Assembly: GCA_015058405.1 (NCBI GenBank)
Contig: SVCL01000010.1
Span: 1 to 64,000, forward strand
Direction: 5' to 3'
From: Clostridium sp.
Lineage (GTDB): Bacteria; Bacillota; Clostridia; Clostridiales; Clostridiaceae
DNA length: 64,000 bases
Each line of letters starts with the position of its first letter. Position 1 is the first letter of the stretch. A program made the position numbers and the translations under genes. Shown here in pieces: positions 45,549 to 55,219 of the stretch. Under the pieces are notes generated by a model. It had not been told where the DNA came from. It searched no databases and saw nothing but the letters and a program-made list of their open reading frames with translations.

Positions 45549-45911
45549 TTGGTGGTTAAATTAAATTGTTTAGCAAGAAGCTGTGTTAATAATGAAGGCG
45601 GTTTGTGTGGAGCTGGAAATATATTAATAAAAGGAATTGATTCAAAAACAACATCAGAAACCTATTGTTCAAATTATAGAAGAGATAATGTAGTTAATGA
45701 AATATTAGCCTTGGCAAATACTAATTATATAGGAGAAATAAATCAAATGGTTTCCAATGATTATGAAATTAAAATGAGTCCTAGAGTAAATTGCGATGCT
45801 CATAATTGTGTACATAATATTGGAGGACAATGTATGGCATATAATATATCCATAATGGGTGACAATGCATCACAAAAAGAAGATACAAGTTGTGAAACCT
45901 TTATACAATAA
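45549..45911 (+). CDS. DUF1540 protein with two cysteine-rich repeats
   Basis: The 120-residue protein contains two DUF1540-type repeats. The first reads LNCLARSCVNNEGGLCGAGNI with a closing Cys in TYCSNY. The second reads VNCDAHNCVHNIGGQCMAYN with a closing Cys in TSCETF. Each has four cysteines and is probably a small metal-binding knuckle. The function is unknown, although such proteins are often found in spore-forming Firmicutes. The start is taken as TTG at 45549 because ATAGGAG (45535-45541) is seven bases upstream. The frame is open to an ATG at 45528 lying before that site. Confidence 0.85.
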   Translation: MVVKLNCLARSCVNNEGGLCGAGNILIKGIDSKTTSETYCSNYRRDNVVNEILALANTNYIGEINQMVSNDYEIKMSPRVNCDAHNCVHNIGGQCMAYNISIMGDNASQKEDTSCETFIQ

Positions 45912-45982
45912 TGAGATTATAGCTATTATATGATATAATTTAATGATATTGATTTAATTTATTTAAAAGGAGATTATATATT

Positions 45983-47356
45983 TTGGTTGAAAAGAATAAA
46001 GAATATATTTTAGATATAGTAGCTGAAGGTTACGAAGGTGAAGGAATAGCTAAAATAGAAAGCTATCCAATATTTATAGAAGGTGCATTAACTAATGAAA
46101 AAGTTAAGGCTAAAATAGTTAAAGTAAAAAAAGGTTATGCTTATGGAAAATTATTAGAAATAATAGAAGAGTCAGAAGATAGAGAAGAAGCAAAGTGTCC
46201 ATATTTTAAAAGATGTGGTGGTTGTTCAGTTCAACATATGAGTTATAAAAAACAGTTGGATTTTAAGTGGGAAAGAGTTAAAGATTGTGTTAGTAAAATA
46301 GGTGGATTATCTAAAGATATAGTCAAATATCCTTTAGGTATGGAAAGCAATCCATATAGATATAGAAATAAAGTGCAACTTCCTATAGGAAAAGTTAATG
46401 GGGAAGTAGTGGTAGGATTCTATGCTCCAAGAAGTCATAATATTATAGATATACAAAGCTGTTTAATTCAAGATGAAGTAGCAGATAAGGTAAGTGAAAT
46501 AACAAGAAATTGGATTATAAAAAATGATATAGAACCAGCTACAATAGATGGACAGTATAATGAAAATGGACTAATAAGACATGTAATGATAAGAAGAGGC
46601 TTTAAGACTAATGAAGTTATGGTAGTATTAGTTGCAACCAAAAGGAAGGTTCCTAATATAGAAGAATATATAGAATTAATAAAAGAATCAATTGATGGGA
46701 TAAAAAGCATAGTTTTAAATATTAATTCTAAGAATACTAATGTAATATTGGGAGAAGAATGTATAACTTTATATGGCAATGATACTATACAAGATTACAT
46801 AGGAGAATTTAAATTTAATATATCTCCATTATCATTCTTCCAAGTAAATCCTATCCAAACAGAAGTGTTATATGGAAAAGCCTTAGAACTTGCTAATTTA
46901 TCAGGAAAAGAAACAGTATTTGATGCGTATTGCGGAACTGGAACAATTACTTTATTTTTATCACAAAAAGCTAAAAAAGTTTATGGTGTTGAAATAATTG
47001 AACCAGCTATTATTAATGCTAGAGAAAATGCTAAGTCAAATGAAGTTAATAATGCAGAATTTTTTGTAGGAAAGTCAGAAGAGGTAATTCCAGGTTTGAT
47101 AAAGGATGGAGTTAAAGCTGATGTTATTGTAGTGGACCCACCAAGAAAAGGGTGTGATATAAAGTTGCTAAAAGCAATAGGTGCTACTAAACCTGAGAGA
47201 GTAGTTTATGTTTCTTGTGATCCTAGTACTTTAGGAAGAGATTTAAAAGCGTTAGAAGAAGAAGGATATAAGACTATTGAAGTTCAACCTGTAGATATGT
47301 TCCCACAAACTAGTCATATTGAGAATGTAGCTCTATTAGTAAAAAAAGAAAATTAA
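45983..47356 (+). CDS. rlmD: 23S rRNA (uracil-5-)-methyltransferase, RlmD/RlmCD family
   Basis: The 457-residue enzyme methylates uridines U1939 and/or U747 in 23S rRNA. An N-terminal TRAM domain (residues 1-60) is followed by the 4Fe-4S cysteines in [14 protein letters not shown]. The SAM domain has [15 protein letters not shown], and the nucleophile Cys is in [14 protein letters not shown] near residue 412. The start is TTG with AAAAGGAG upstream. One enzyme, RlmCD, makes both methylations in B. subtilis, and the site range here is not decided. Confidence 0.93.
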   Translation: MVEKNKEYILDIVAEGYEGEGIAKIESYPIFIEGALTNEKVKAKIVKVKKGYAYGKLLEIIEESEDREEAKCPYFKRCGGCSVQHMSYKKQLDFKWERVKDCVSKIGGLSKDIVKYPLGMESNPYRYRNKVQLPIGKVNGEVVVGFYAPRSHNIIDIQSCLIQDEVADKVSEITRNWIIKNDIEPATIDGQYNENGLIRHVMIRRGFKTNEVMVVLVATKRKVPNIEEYIELIKESIDGIKSIVLNINSKNTNVILGEECITLYGNDTIQDYIGEFKFNISPLSFFQVNPIQTEVLYGKALELANLSGKETVFDAYCGTGTITLFLSQKAKKVYGVEIIEPAIINARENAKSNEVNNAEFFVGKSEEVIPGLIKDGVKADVIVVDPPRKGCDIKLLKAIGATKPERVVYVSCDPSTLGRDLKALEEEGYKTIEVQPVDMFPQTSHIENVALLVKKEN

Positions 47357-47610
47357 TAAAGTGTAAAAAGTAACGAAAATTTAAAAATTAATAAGTTTTT
47401 TTATTTGTAGAATAAATAAATTATTTGTATATGTGTTTATAAATCTATTAATTAATTTATAAACATATATACAATTTTTTTGTCTTTTTTAAAGTACAAT
47501 AGAAAAGAAATTAAGAAAGGATTCTTACGGCATTTCATTCTGCAAAAAAATGATTTTATAATCCATAAAATAAAATTTGTGTAAAAAATAATAAATGTAA
47601 TTTGTTACTA
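47357..47610 (+). other. Intergenic region before the malQ cluster
   Basis: The 329-base gap holds the rlmD terminator (47425-47491) and the malQ promoter (47611-47640). The DNA between shows no coding frame and no convincing catabolite (cre) site. Confidence 0.5.
47425..47491 (+). terminator. Terminator after rlmD
   Basis: TTGTATATGTGTTTATAAAT pairs with ATTTATAAACATATATACAA, with minor mismatches, around an AT loop, then a seven-base T run. Confidence 0.88.
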
Positions 47611-47640
47611 TTGACACGTAAATTATATAAAAGTTATAAT
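47611..47640 (+). promoter_or_regulatory. Sigma-A promoter of the malQ cluster
   Basis: A perfect TTGACA (47611-47616) and a perfect TATAAT (47635-47640) are 18 bases apart, 46 bases before the malQ ATG. It is the only strong promoter seen for the following nine genes. Confidence 0.78.
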
Positions 47641-47685
47641 TATACAAAAATTACAATTTTATAAAGAGGTGTGTAAGGAGGAAAA

Positions 47686-49173
47686 ATGAAAAGGTGTAGT
47701 GGAATCCTTATGCCAATTTTTTCTTTAGAAGGAGAATATGGAATTGGTACATTAGGAAAAAGTGCTTATAAGTTTGCAGATTTTTTAAAAGAGGCAGGTC
47801 AAAGTTTGTGGCAGATACTTCCTTTGGGACATGTTACAGAAAAGGGATCTCCTTATGAATGTTATTCTGCTTTTGCAGGAAATGTTTACTTGATAGATTT
47901 GGAAAAGCTAGTTGAAGACAATTTATTAAGGAGAGAAGAATTACAAGAAAAAAATTTTGAACATAGCTGCAGAGAAATCGATTACTTGAATCTTTTCAAA
48001 GAAAAGCTTCAAATATTGAGGAGAGCTTATCTTAGGAGCAAGGGTAAGTTTGAGAATCAAATCCATGAGTTTGTAAAGAAGAATGAATATTGGATAGAAG
48101 ATTATGCTTTATTTATGGCTTTAAAAGAAGAATTTAATGTGGTTTGGAATGAGATGGATTCTAAAATAAAATTTAGAGATGCAGAAACATTAAAATATTA
48201 TGCTGACATTTTAAAAGATAAAATTGATTTTTGGAAGTTTTGCCAATATGAATTTTTTAAACAATGGGGAGAATTAAAAAGCTACGTTAATAGTTTAGGA
48301 ATCAAAATAATTGGGGATATTCCAATATATGTTTCGGAAGATAGTGTTGATGTGTGGGCATATTCTAAGAATTTTAAGCTAGATGAAAATAAGAAACCTC
48401 TAGCAGTTGCTGGATGTCCGCCAGATATATTCACTGCTGATGGACAATATTGGGGAAATCCAATTTATGATTGGGAAAGCTTAGATAGAGATAATTACGA
48501 GTGGTGGGTTAATAGAGTAAAGCAAAGTGCTGAGCTGTATGATGTAATGCGTTTAGATCACTTTAGAGGCTTTGTATCATATTGGGCAATACCCTATGAA
48601 TCTAAAAAGCCTAAGGATGGAAAGTGGGTAAAGGGACCAGGAATAAGGTTTTTTAATGCTATTAAAGAACAATTAGGAGAATTGCAATTTATTATAGAAG
48701 ATTTAGGAAATGTAACAGAGGAGGTTGTTAATCTAAAAAATGAAATAGGTTTTCCGGGAATGAAGATTTTAGAATTTGCTTTTGATAGTAGAGAAAAGCT
48801 AGATTATATGCCTCATAACTATACAAAAAATAATGTGGTTTACACCGGTACTCATGATAATGACACAATTATAGGATGGTGTAATAGAGAAGGTGCTGAA
48901 AGCGATTTTCAGGCAGCAAAAGAATATATATTACTAAGTGAAGAGGAAGGCTATAATTGGGGATTTTTACGCGCTACTTGGGCAACCGTTTGTTCTATTG
49001 CCATAGCTCCAATTCAAGACTTTCTTGGATTAGATAATGAATTTAGAATTAATATACCTAGCGATCAAGATAATAGTTGGAAGTGGAGAATTGAGGCAGG
49101 AAGTCTTACTGAGGAGCTAGCTAAAAAGATTTACAAACTAACTAAGATATACGATAGATTAGGAAAAGAGTAG
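47686..49173 (+). CDS. malQ: 4-alpha-glucanotransferase (amylomaltase, GH77)
   Basis: The 495-residue enzyme transfers alpha-1,4-glucan segments between maltodextrins in the cytosol. GH77 landmarks are SLEGEYGIGTLG near the start, QILPLGHVTEKGSPYE, IIGDIPIYVSEDSVDVWA, the nucleophile Asp in MRLDHFRGF near residue 289, acid/base Glu in IIEDLG near 345, and THDND near 390. It is the first gene of the accessory cluster. No maltodextrin phosphorylase, maltose importer or glycogen gene accompanies it here, which is unusual for malQ. Confidence 0.96.
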   Translation: MKRCSGILMPIFSLEGEYGIGTLGKSAYKFADFLKEAGQSLWQILPLGHVTEKGSPYECYSAFAGNVYLIDLEKLVEDNLLRREELQEKNFEHSCREIDYLNLFKEKLQILRRAYLRSKGKFENQIHEFVKKNEYWIEDYALFMALKEEFNVVWNEMDSKIKFRDAETLKYYADILKDKIDFWKFCQYEFFKQWGELKSYVNSLGIKIIGDIPIYVSEDSVDVWAYSKNFKLDENKKPLAVAGCPPDIFTADGQYWGNPIYDWESLDRDNYEWWVNRVKQSAELYDVMRLDHFRGFVSYWAIPYESKKPKDGKWVKGPGIRFFNAIKEQLGELQFIIEDLGNVTEEVVNLKNEIGFPGMKILEFAFDSREKLDYMPHNYTKNNVVYTGTHDNDTIIGWCNREGAESDFQAAKEYILLSEEEGYNWGFLRATWATVCSIAIAPIQDFLGLDNEFRINIPSDQDNSWKWRIEAGSLTEELAKKIYKLTKIYDRLGKE

Positions 49174-49193
49174 ATATAGAAAGGAGAAAATAA

Positions 49194-50069
49194 TTGGAAA
49201 ACTTATCTAAATATTATGCGTTTTCAAGTAATGCTATAAAAGAAAAGTATGCATATAGATTCAAGGCAATAATGTGGGCTTTATCTACTATTTTTAATAT
49301 GCTAATACAATATTTTTTATGGTGGACTATATATAGTGAAACAGAAGGAAGCTTTTTAGGTGTAGATGAAAAGAATTATTTAGCTTATATAGCTTTTGGT
49401 ATTATTTTTTATAATATGACTTATTGTATGGAAAATATGAATATAGCTGAAGATATAAAGTCAGGAAACATATGTATGAATATGTTGAAGCCTTTTAATT
49501 ATAAAATTATGGTCCTATTTAGACATATAGGCAATAAGGTAGGAGAACTTATTGGATTGATACCTATATTTATTGTAGTGTGTTTTATGATTGGCCAGTA
49601 TAGTATAAAATTTTCTGTTTTTATGTGCTTTATAGCATCATCTATATTAGCGTTTTTTATATCCTTTATATTTTCATATATTATTGGAATGATAACTTTC
49701 TGGACAACAAATTACTGGGGGGTACAATTTTTAGTTGGAAGTTTATCAGGAATATTTTCAGGGCAAATGTTAGCAATAAACTTTTATACTGAGTTAGGAA
49801 AAGGAGCAACTACTTTAGCTAGTGTTTTACCTTTTTTAGATTATGATAAGTTAACTGTATTTTTTAGAGCCTTGGGTATAATTGCATATTGTTTGCCTTT
49901 TCAAAGTATGTATTATACGCCTATGTCTATTTTAACAGGAATAATTGATACTCCTGAAAAAATTATGTTTCATATTATGTTACAAGTTATGTGGCTCGTA
50001 GTACTTAACTTTATAGCTAATGTAATGTGGAAGGTAGCTCAAAAGAAAATAACAATTTTAGGGGGCTGA
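49194..50069 (+). CDS. ABC-2 type transporter permease (DUF990-like), subunit 1
   Basis: The 291-residue protein has six predicted membrane helices and an N-terminal cytoplasmic start with SSNAIKEKYAYRFKAIMWAL. The pattern fits the ABC2_membrane_6 (DUF990) permeases that work in pairs with one ATPase. It starts at TTG with AAGGAGA upstream and precedes the second permease by four bases. Such systems are usually exporters, though the cargo is rarely known. Confidence 0.87.
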   Translation: MENLSKYYAFSSNAIKEKYAYRFKAIMWALSTIFNMLIQYFLWWTIYSETEGSFLGVDEKNYLAYIAFGIIFYNMTYCMENMNIAEDIKSGNICMNMLKPFNYKIMVLFRHIGNKVGELIGLIPIFIVVCFMIGQYSIKFSVFMCFIASSILAFFISFIFSYIIGMITFWTTNYWGVQFLVGSLSGIFSGQMLAINFYTELGKGATTLASVLPFLDYDKLTVFFRALGIIAYCLPFQSMYYTPMSILTGIIDTPEKIMFHIMLQVMWLVVLNFIANVMWKVAQKKITILGG

Positions 50070-50073
50070 TATT

Positions 50074-50901
50074 ATGAATACTTTAAGTTTATGGTGGGTC
50101 TTTTTAAAGCAACAATTAAAAGAAGTAATAGAATATAAACAGGATTTTATAATGGGAATGATATCAGTTCTATTTCAACAAGTAGGATTATTCTTAGTTA
50201 CTGTAGTTGTATTTACTCAACTAAAGGAACTAGGTGGATTTACTATAAATGAAATGTTCTTATTGTATGGATTTTATACATTAGTTAGAGGTATTGATCA
50301 TTTCTATAATGATAATATTTGGAGTTTTGCTTGGAATAAGGTTAAGGATGGAAGATTTATAACTATTTTATTAAGACCAATAAACCCCATATTACATGTT
50401 GTAATTGAAAGGTTTAATATGAGTGGTTTAAGTGAAATTTTAGTTGGAATATTGATTATTATATATTCAAAAATAAAGATAGGTTTTAGTTTAAGTATAA
50501 CTCAATGGTTTATATTAATAGTCATTTTATTATGCGGAGTATCAGTGTATTTTAGTGTGAAATTATTATTTTCAGCTCCTGCTTTTTGGACAATCTGTTG
50601 TGGTGAGTTTATGACAGCTGGATATGAAATAAGTAATTCAGCAAAGTATCCGGTAGGAATATATAAAAATAAAATTGTAAAATCCTTATTATTATATGTA
50701 CTTCCTTTTCCTATAACTGCATATTTACCAACTGTATATTGTTTAAATAAGGTTGATAACTTAAAAGAAGTGTTCGGGATAGCAAGTATTAGTATAAATA
50801 GTATGATAATTTATTGTGTACTTATATCTGTAATCTTATTATTTATATCCATTAAAGTATGGAATTTAGGATTAAAAAGGTATGAGCCAACTGGTACTTG
50901 A
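50074..50901 (+). CDS. ABC-2 type transporter permease (DUF990-like), subunit 2
   Basis: The 275-residue protein is the second six-helix permease. The segment LGGFTINEMFLLYGFYTLVRG, followed by a long amphipathic stretch and RFITILLRPINPILHVV, is typical of the DUF990 family. It probably forms a heterodimer with subunit 1. It lies between the first permease and the ATPase gene in the same transcript. Confidence 0.87.
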   Translation: MNTLSLWWVFLKQQLKEVIEYKQDFIMGMISVLFQQVGLFLVTVVVFTQLKELGGFTINEMFLLYGFYTLVRGIDHFYNDNIWSFAWNKVKDGRFITILLRPINPILHVVIERFNMSGLSEILVGILIIIYSKIKIGFSLSITQWFILIVILLCGVSVYFSVKLLFSAPAFWTICCGEFMTAGYEISNSAKYPVGIYKNKIVKSLLLYVLPFPITAYLPTVYCLNKVDNLKEVFGIASISINSMIIYCVLISVILLFISIKVWNLGLKRYEPTGT

Positions 50902-50937
50902 TTTTATTGATAATAATATTTTAGAGGAGTATAAGCA

Positions 50938-51927
50938 ATGATAGAAGTTAGTAATTTATCTAAGGAATTTAAAATAAATAAAAAATATGAGGGATTAACA
51001 GGAGCAGTAAAGTCATTTTTTTCTCATGAGTATACAATAAAGAAGGCAGTAGACGGAATAGATTTCAAAATAGATAAAGGTGATATGGTTGGATATATAG
51101 GACTAAATGGAGCTGGTAAGTCTACTACTATAAAGATGTTAACTGGATTAATGGTACCAACATCAGGAAAGTGCGTTGTTAATGGAATGGTTCCCTATGA
51201 ATCTAGAAAAGAATATACAAAAGATATAGGTGTTGTGTTCGGTAATAGGACTCAGCTTTGGTGGGATTTACCAGTATCAGAATCTTTTACTGTTTTAAAA
51301 AAAATATATAAGATACCTGATGAAAAATATAAGAAAAAGTTGAACTTTTTAAAAGAAGTTTTAGAAATTAATGATTTTTATCTTACACCTGTAAGAAACT
51401 TAAGCTTAGGACAGAAGATGCGTGCAGATTTGATTGCATCTTTATTACATAGTCCAAAGGTTTTATTTTTAGATGAACCAACTATAGGTTTGGATATATT
51501 AGTAAAAGATAAAATAAGAAAAGCGTTAAAAGAAATAAATAAGGAAACCGATACAACTGTATTATTAACAACTCATGATTTAGATGATATTGAAGAAATT
51601 TGTAATAAAATAATTGTTATTGATAAGGGAAAGAAAATTTTTGATGGAGAATTAAGTCAATTAAAAAAGACTTATGGTAAAGAAAGAAAAATTATAGTTG
51701 ATATTAAGGATAGCGTGAAGGTTGACTTTAGTAAGATTGAAAATATTAATGAGAAGTTCATATCACAAGATAGAGATGAAAAAGGAAAGCTGGTAATTTC
51801 TGTAAATAATGAATATATTAATTTACCTGTGCTAATGAATTATATGTTTAACAATTATGAGATAAAAGATTTTACTATATTAGAGCCTCAATTGGAGAAT
51901 ATAGTTAAAAAGATTTATGAAAAATAA
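50938..51927 (+). CDS. ABC transporter ATP-binding protein (exporter type)
   Basis: The 329-residue ATPase has Walker A GLNGAGKSTTIKML near residue 60, Q-loop in VVFGNRTQLWWDLP, and Walker B VLFLDEPTIGLD near 180. The signature is LSLGQKMRADL in place of LSGGQ, a variant usual for DUF990-linked ATPases. A C-terminal extension of about 80 residues is likely regulatory. It powers the two upstream permeases. Its stop overlaps the longest frame of the next gene. Confidence 0.93.
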   Translation: MIEVSNLSKEFKINKKYEGLTGAVKSFFSHEYTIKKAVDGIDFKIDKGDMVGYIGLNGAGKSTTIKMLTGLMVPTSGKCVVNGMVPYESRKEYTKDIGVVFGNRTQLWWDLPVSESFTVLKKIYKIPDEKYKKKLNFLKEVLEINDFYLTPVRNLSLGQKMRADLIASLLHSPKVLFLDEPTIGLDILVKDKIRKALKEINKETDTTVLLTTHDLDDIEEICNKIIVIDKGKKIFDGELSQLKKTYGKERKIIVDIKDSVKVDFSKIENINEKFISQDRDEKGKLVISVNNEYINLPVLMNYMFNNYEIKDFTILEPQLENIVKKIYEK

Positions 51928-51952
51928 TTATTTAATGTATGGAGGTGACTTT

Positions 51953-54028
51953 ATGGAATTGGTAAAGAATGTATCTAATCATAGTATGCCTTCTTATTGG
52001 GAAAAGATATTAAATATTGCAAAGAGCAAAGAGGAAACTTATAAGCAAGTTTGTAATGAAGAGTTATTAATAAATCTCATAGATGAATATAACTTATATG
52101 GTTATATAAAAGAATATACATTGAAGGAATTATTGCTTTTGCCAGATATAGTAATAATAAAATTTTATTGTTACTTGTATAATAAAACCAATTTGCAAGG
52201 AGAAAGGATAATTGGGATTGCTCAAAAAGAAAAAAGCTATATTTGGATGTTTGATAGAGATTATTGTTTTTTTAACATAAGAGCATTAGGTACTGAAGTC
52301 TATAATACTGGAAACTTAATTAATGCAGCAAAATTATTAATAACTCTAAGGGTTAGTGGACTACATTTAGCACCTTTTTTTGAGTGTAAGAATGGAATTG
52401 TTTACTGTCAAAATGCTTATAGGATAATAAATCAGGAAATTGTAAATTTAGAGTATTTAAACCTGGGGGTTAGTGCAGAAGAACAAATGAAGTTTTTTAT
52501 TGATTGTGCACATTTATTAGATATGGCAGTTGGGTTTGATTTTACCCCTCATGTAGCTAATATGTCAAAGTTAATCTTGGATTATCCTGAATTAGTGCGT
52601 TGGATAAAATTAAATAAGAATCATACAAGACTATTTGCTAATAAAACAATAGATGAACAATATGATGAAGTGTATCAAGAGAGTCTTCATAAAGAGATTA
52701 AGGAAATAGTAGATAAGGTAAAAACAGAACTAAATATTAAAGATATAGATAGTAATGATATTGATTATAAGCTAAGTAATAAAGCACAAGCTATAGCTAG
52801 TAAAATTATTAAGGATGAAGGTTATTATACAGTAGCTGTACAAACTTGGAATGGAATATGTGTACCAGGATTTTTAAGATTTAATCATGTATGTGAATGG
52901 CCAGAATGGGAATATAGAGATATAAATGGATTAGATCAAAGTAAACATGCTATTGGATTACATTCATCTTTATATATACATAAGGGGATGCAAGCAAACA
53001 AATTACCTAAACAAGTTTCAAAGGAATTACATCATAATGATGTAAAGAGAAATGAACATGTAATCAAGTATATAAAGGAATATCTTAGTGACATAGTAGA
53101 TTTATATAGTATTGACTTTATTAGAATGGATTATGTTGATCATATTTTTGATAATGTATTGTATGATGAAGGCCAGGAGGTACCTATAAATGAAATGTTG
53201 ACTCCTAATGAGATATTAGAGATAAGGAGATATTTAAGTAATAAGGTTCCAGGTATAGGTTTTCAGGCGGATAAAACTAGTGATGTTACAGAAGGTTACG
53301 AAAATGCAGGTTTTAATGTAATAGTAGGAACTGAGGCAAGAAATAATTTAGATAAAAGAAATATAGAAGAAACAATTAAACGATGCAAAAATAATTTTCA
53401 AGATGGAGAGGATATGTGTAAAGTATTATTTTCCATCGATACTCAAGATGTTGCTCATTCATTATTTTTAGGTAAGGAATTATCTGAAAGGGAGGGAAGC
53501 ATAGGAGTTTTAATAAGAGTATTTATGTCTAGGTTTCTTAATGTAGGAAAGAATAGAAGACCTAAGTATGAGGTTATAGGAAATCAAGATTTATCAACGG
53601 GAATTCATAGAGCTAATAATGTACCAGAAAGTCTAATTTGGAAAAGTGATAGATATGTATTTTCAAATTATCACTTATTGGAAGATTTATATTTAGAATT
53701 AAAAAGTGCCCTTGATAATTGCGTAATAATTGACTATGAAATAAATGAGTATTATGCAGCATGGATATTAGAAAATACAAATTTAAAAAAGAGATGGCTA
53801 TGTATAATACCAGTACTATTTAATACGAATCCTCTGGAAAAAAATGAAATATTTTATTGCAATAGGATGAGTTCGATAAAAGATGTTTCTATAAAATATC
53901 ATACATCAAATAAAAATGATAGTCTTAGTAATATTACGGTTAATAAGGTAGATGAAAATACTATGGAAGTTAAAATTAAATATTCTGCAATAGCCTTAAT
54001 TGAATATATAAAAAACAAAAAAATATAG
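51953..54028 (+). CDS. Divergent GH13-like (alpha-amylase superfamily) protein, intracellular
   Basis: The 691-residue protein shows weak but ordered GH13 motifs. LRVSGLHLAPFFE (about 133-144) resembles the early barrel strand. DMAVGFDFTPHVANMS (190-205) looks like region I with Asp196 and His200. FIRMDYVDH (389-397) matches region II with candidate nucleophile Asp393. VIVGTEARNN has candidate acid/base Glu461. FSIDTQDVAH (493-502) resembles region IV with Gln498 where GH13 has His. A beta-rich C-terminal domain follows. There is no signal peptide. GGAGGTGAC at 51941-51949 sets the ATG at 51953. The substrate is unknown, and loss of activity is possible. Confidence 0.6.
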   Translation: MELVKNVSNHSMPSYWEKILNIAKSKEETYKQVCNEELLINLIDEYNLYGYIKEYTLKELLLLPDIVIIKFYCYLYNKTNLQGERIIGIAQKEKSYIWMFDRDYCFFNIRALGTEVYNTGNLINAAKLLITLRVSGLHLAPFFECKNGIVYCQNAYRIINQEIVNLEYLNLGVSAEEQMKFFIDCAHLLDMAVGFDFTPHVANMSKLILDYPELVRWIKLNKNHTRLFANKTIDEQYDEVYQESLHKEIKEIVDKVKTELNIKDIDSNDIDYKLSNKAQAIASKIIKDEGYYTVAVQTWNGICVPGFLRFNHVCEWPEWEYRDINGLDQSKHAIGLHSSLYIHKGMQANKLPKQVSKELHHNDVKRNEHVIKYIKEYLSDIVDLYSIDFIRMDYVDHIFDNVLYDEGQEVPINEMLTPNEILEIRRYLSNKVPGIGFQADKTSDVTEGYENAGFNVIVGTEARNNLDKRNIEETIKRCKNNFQDGEDMCKVLFSIDTQDVAHSLFLGKELSEREGSIGVLIRVFMSRFLNVGKNRRPKYEVIGNQDLSTGIHRANNVPESLIWKSDRYVFSNYHLLEDLYLELKSALDNCVIIDYEINEYYAAWILENTNLKKRWLCIIPVLFNTNPLEKNEIFYCNRMSSIKDVSIKYHTSNKNDSLSNITVNKVDENTMEVKIKYSAIALIEYIKNKKI

Positions 54029-54056
54029 AAATATAAAAAGATAAGGAGAGTTTAAA

Positions 54057-55217
54057 GTGAGAGAGGTGGAAGGTGCTTTTGAAAGAAAAAAATTTAACTC
54101 AGCCAAGTGGGATGAGGAAGTTCAAAAGGAGGGGTTAACTCCATTAACTGTTGCTGATATGGAATTTAAGGTTCCTATGGAAGTTAGAAATGCTTTAAAT
54201 AATGTAGTTGATATGGGGGCTTATGGATATACCTATAGGAGTGAAGGATATTATGAAAGTATTACAGAATGGTTAAAAAGAAGGCATGGAATTGAAGTAA
54301 ATAAAAATTTAATATCACCAGGTTTTGGAGTAATGTTTTCAATAAACGCAGCTATTAGAGCATTTTCAGAAGAAGGTGATAATATTCTTATAAATACACC
54401 TTCATATTATCCGTTCTTTTCAGCTATTACTGATAATGAAAGAAGAATGGTAGAATCACCGTTGGTTTTCAATAAAGACACAAATCAATATGAGATAGAT
54501 TTTAAAGATTTAGAAGAAAAGCTAAAAGAATCAAGGATATATTTATTATCATCTCCACATAATCCAACTGGTAGGGTATGGAGCAATGCAGAAATGGAGA
54601 AGATTGTTGACTTGTGTGAAAAATATAATGTATTGATAATATCTGATGAAATACATAGTGATTTAATACTAAGTGATTGTAAATATATTACTTTTTTTGA
54701 AAAATGTAAAGGGAGAAAAGTTGAATTAGTAGTTTGTTCATCTGCTAGTAAGACTTTCAATTTGGCTGGTCTTAATACTTCATATAGCTATGTAAGTGCT
54801 ATTAACTTAAAAGAGAAAATGGAAAAAGAAATATATAAGACTGGGCTTTACCATAATAATATATATGGGCTAGTAGCAACAGAAAGTGCTTATAGTCAAT
54901 GTGAATATTGGCTTGAGAACTTAATTAAATACTTAAAGATAAACAAAACTAATATCTTAAATAGGTTAGGAAAATATAGGGATAAGATAACAATCATAGA
55001 TTCTGAAGGAACTTATTTAATGTTAGTAAAATTTAATAAGTATAGTTCTAAAGAGCTTATGGATATCCTTAGAGAAGAAGTGAAGATATTAGTAGAGGAT
55101 GGAAGTTCATTCAAGTGTGAAGAAGGTTTTGTAAGGATTAACATAGCGTGTTCTGAAGACCTTTTAAAAAATATATTAGATAAAATAGAAAATTTGATTA
55201 AAAAAAAGGAGAGATGA
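54057..55217 (+). CDS. MalY/PatB-type PLP-dependent C-S lyase or aminotransferase
   Basis: The 386-residue protein is a fold-type I PLP enzyme. It contains LTVADMEFKVP at the start, SSPHNPTGRVW, SDEIHSDL and the PLP-binding Lys in SSASKTFNLAGL near residue 235. This is the MalY/PatB group, whose members are cystathionine beta-lyases. E. coli MalY also represses the maltose activator MalT, an interesting parallel beside malQ, but no MalT homologue is visible here. The start is GTG with AAGGAG upstream. The reaction in this cluster is not known. Confidence 0.85.
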   Translation: MREVEGAFERKKFNSAKWDEEVQKEGLTPLTVADMEFKVPMEVRNALNNVVDMGAYGYTYRSEGYYESITEWLKRRHGIEVNKNLISPGFGVMFSINAAIRAFSEEGDNILINTPSYYPFFSAITDNERRMVESPLVFNKDTNQYEIDFKDLEEKLKESRIYLLSSPHNPTGRVWSNAEMEKIVDLCEKYNVLIISDEIHSDLILSDCKYITFFEKCKGRKVELVVCSSASKTFNLAGLNTSYSYVSAINLKEKMEKEIYKTGLYHNNIYGLVATESAYSQCEYWLENLIKYLKINKTNILNRLGKYRDKITIIDSEGTYLMLVKFNKYSSKELMDILREEVKILVEDGSSFKCEEGFVRINIACSEDLLKNILDKIENLIKKKER

Positions 55218-55219
55218 AT

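Noticed and set aside
47357..47685. Catabolite-response (cre) site before malQ
   Set aside because: No sequence close to the TGNAARCGNWWWCA pattern was found in the gap.
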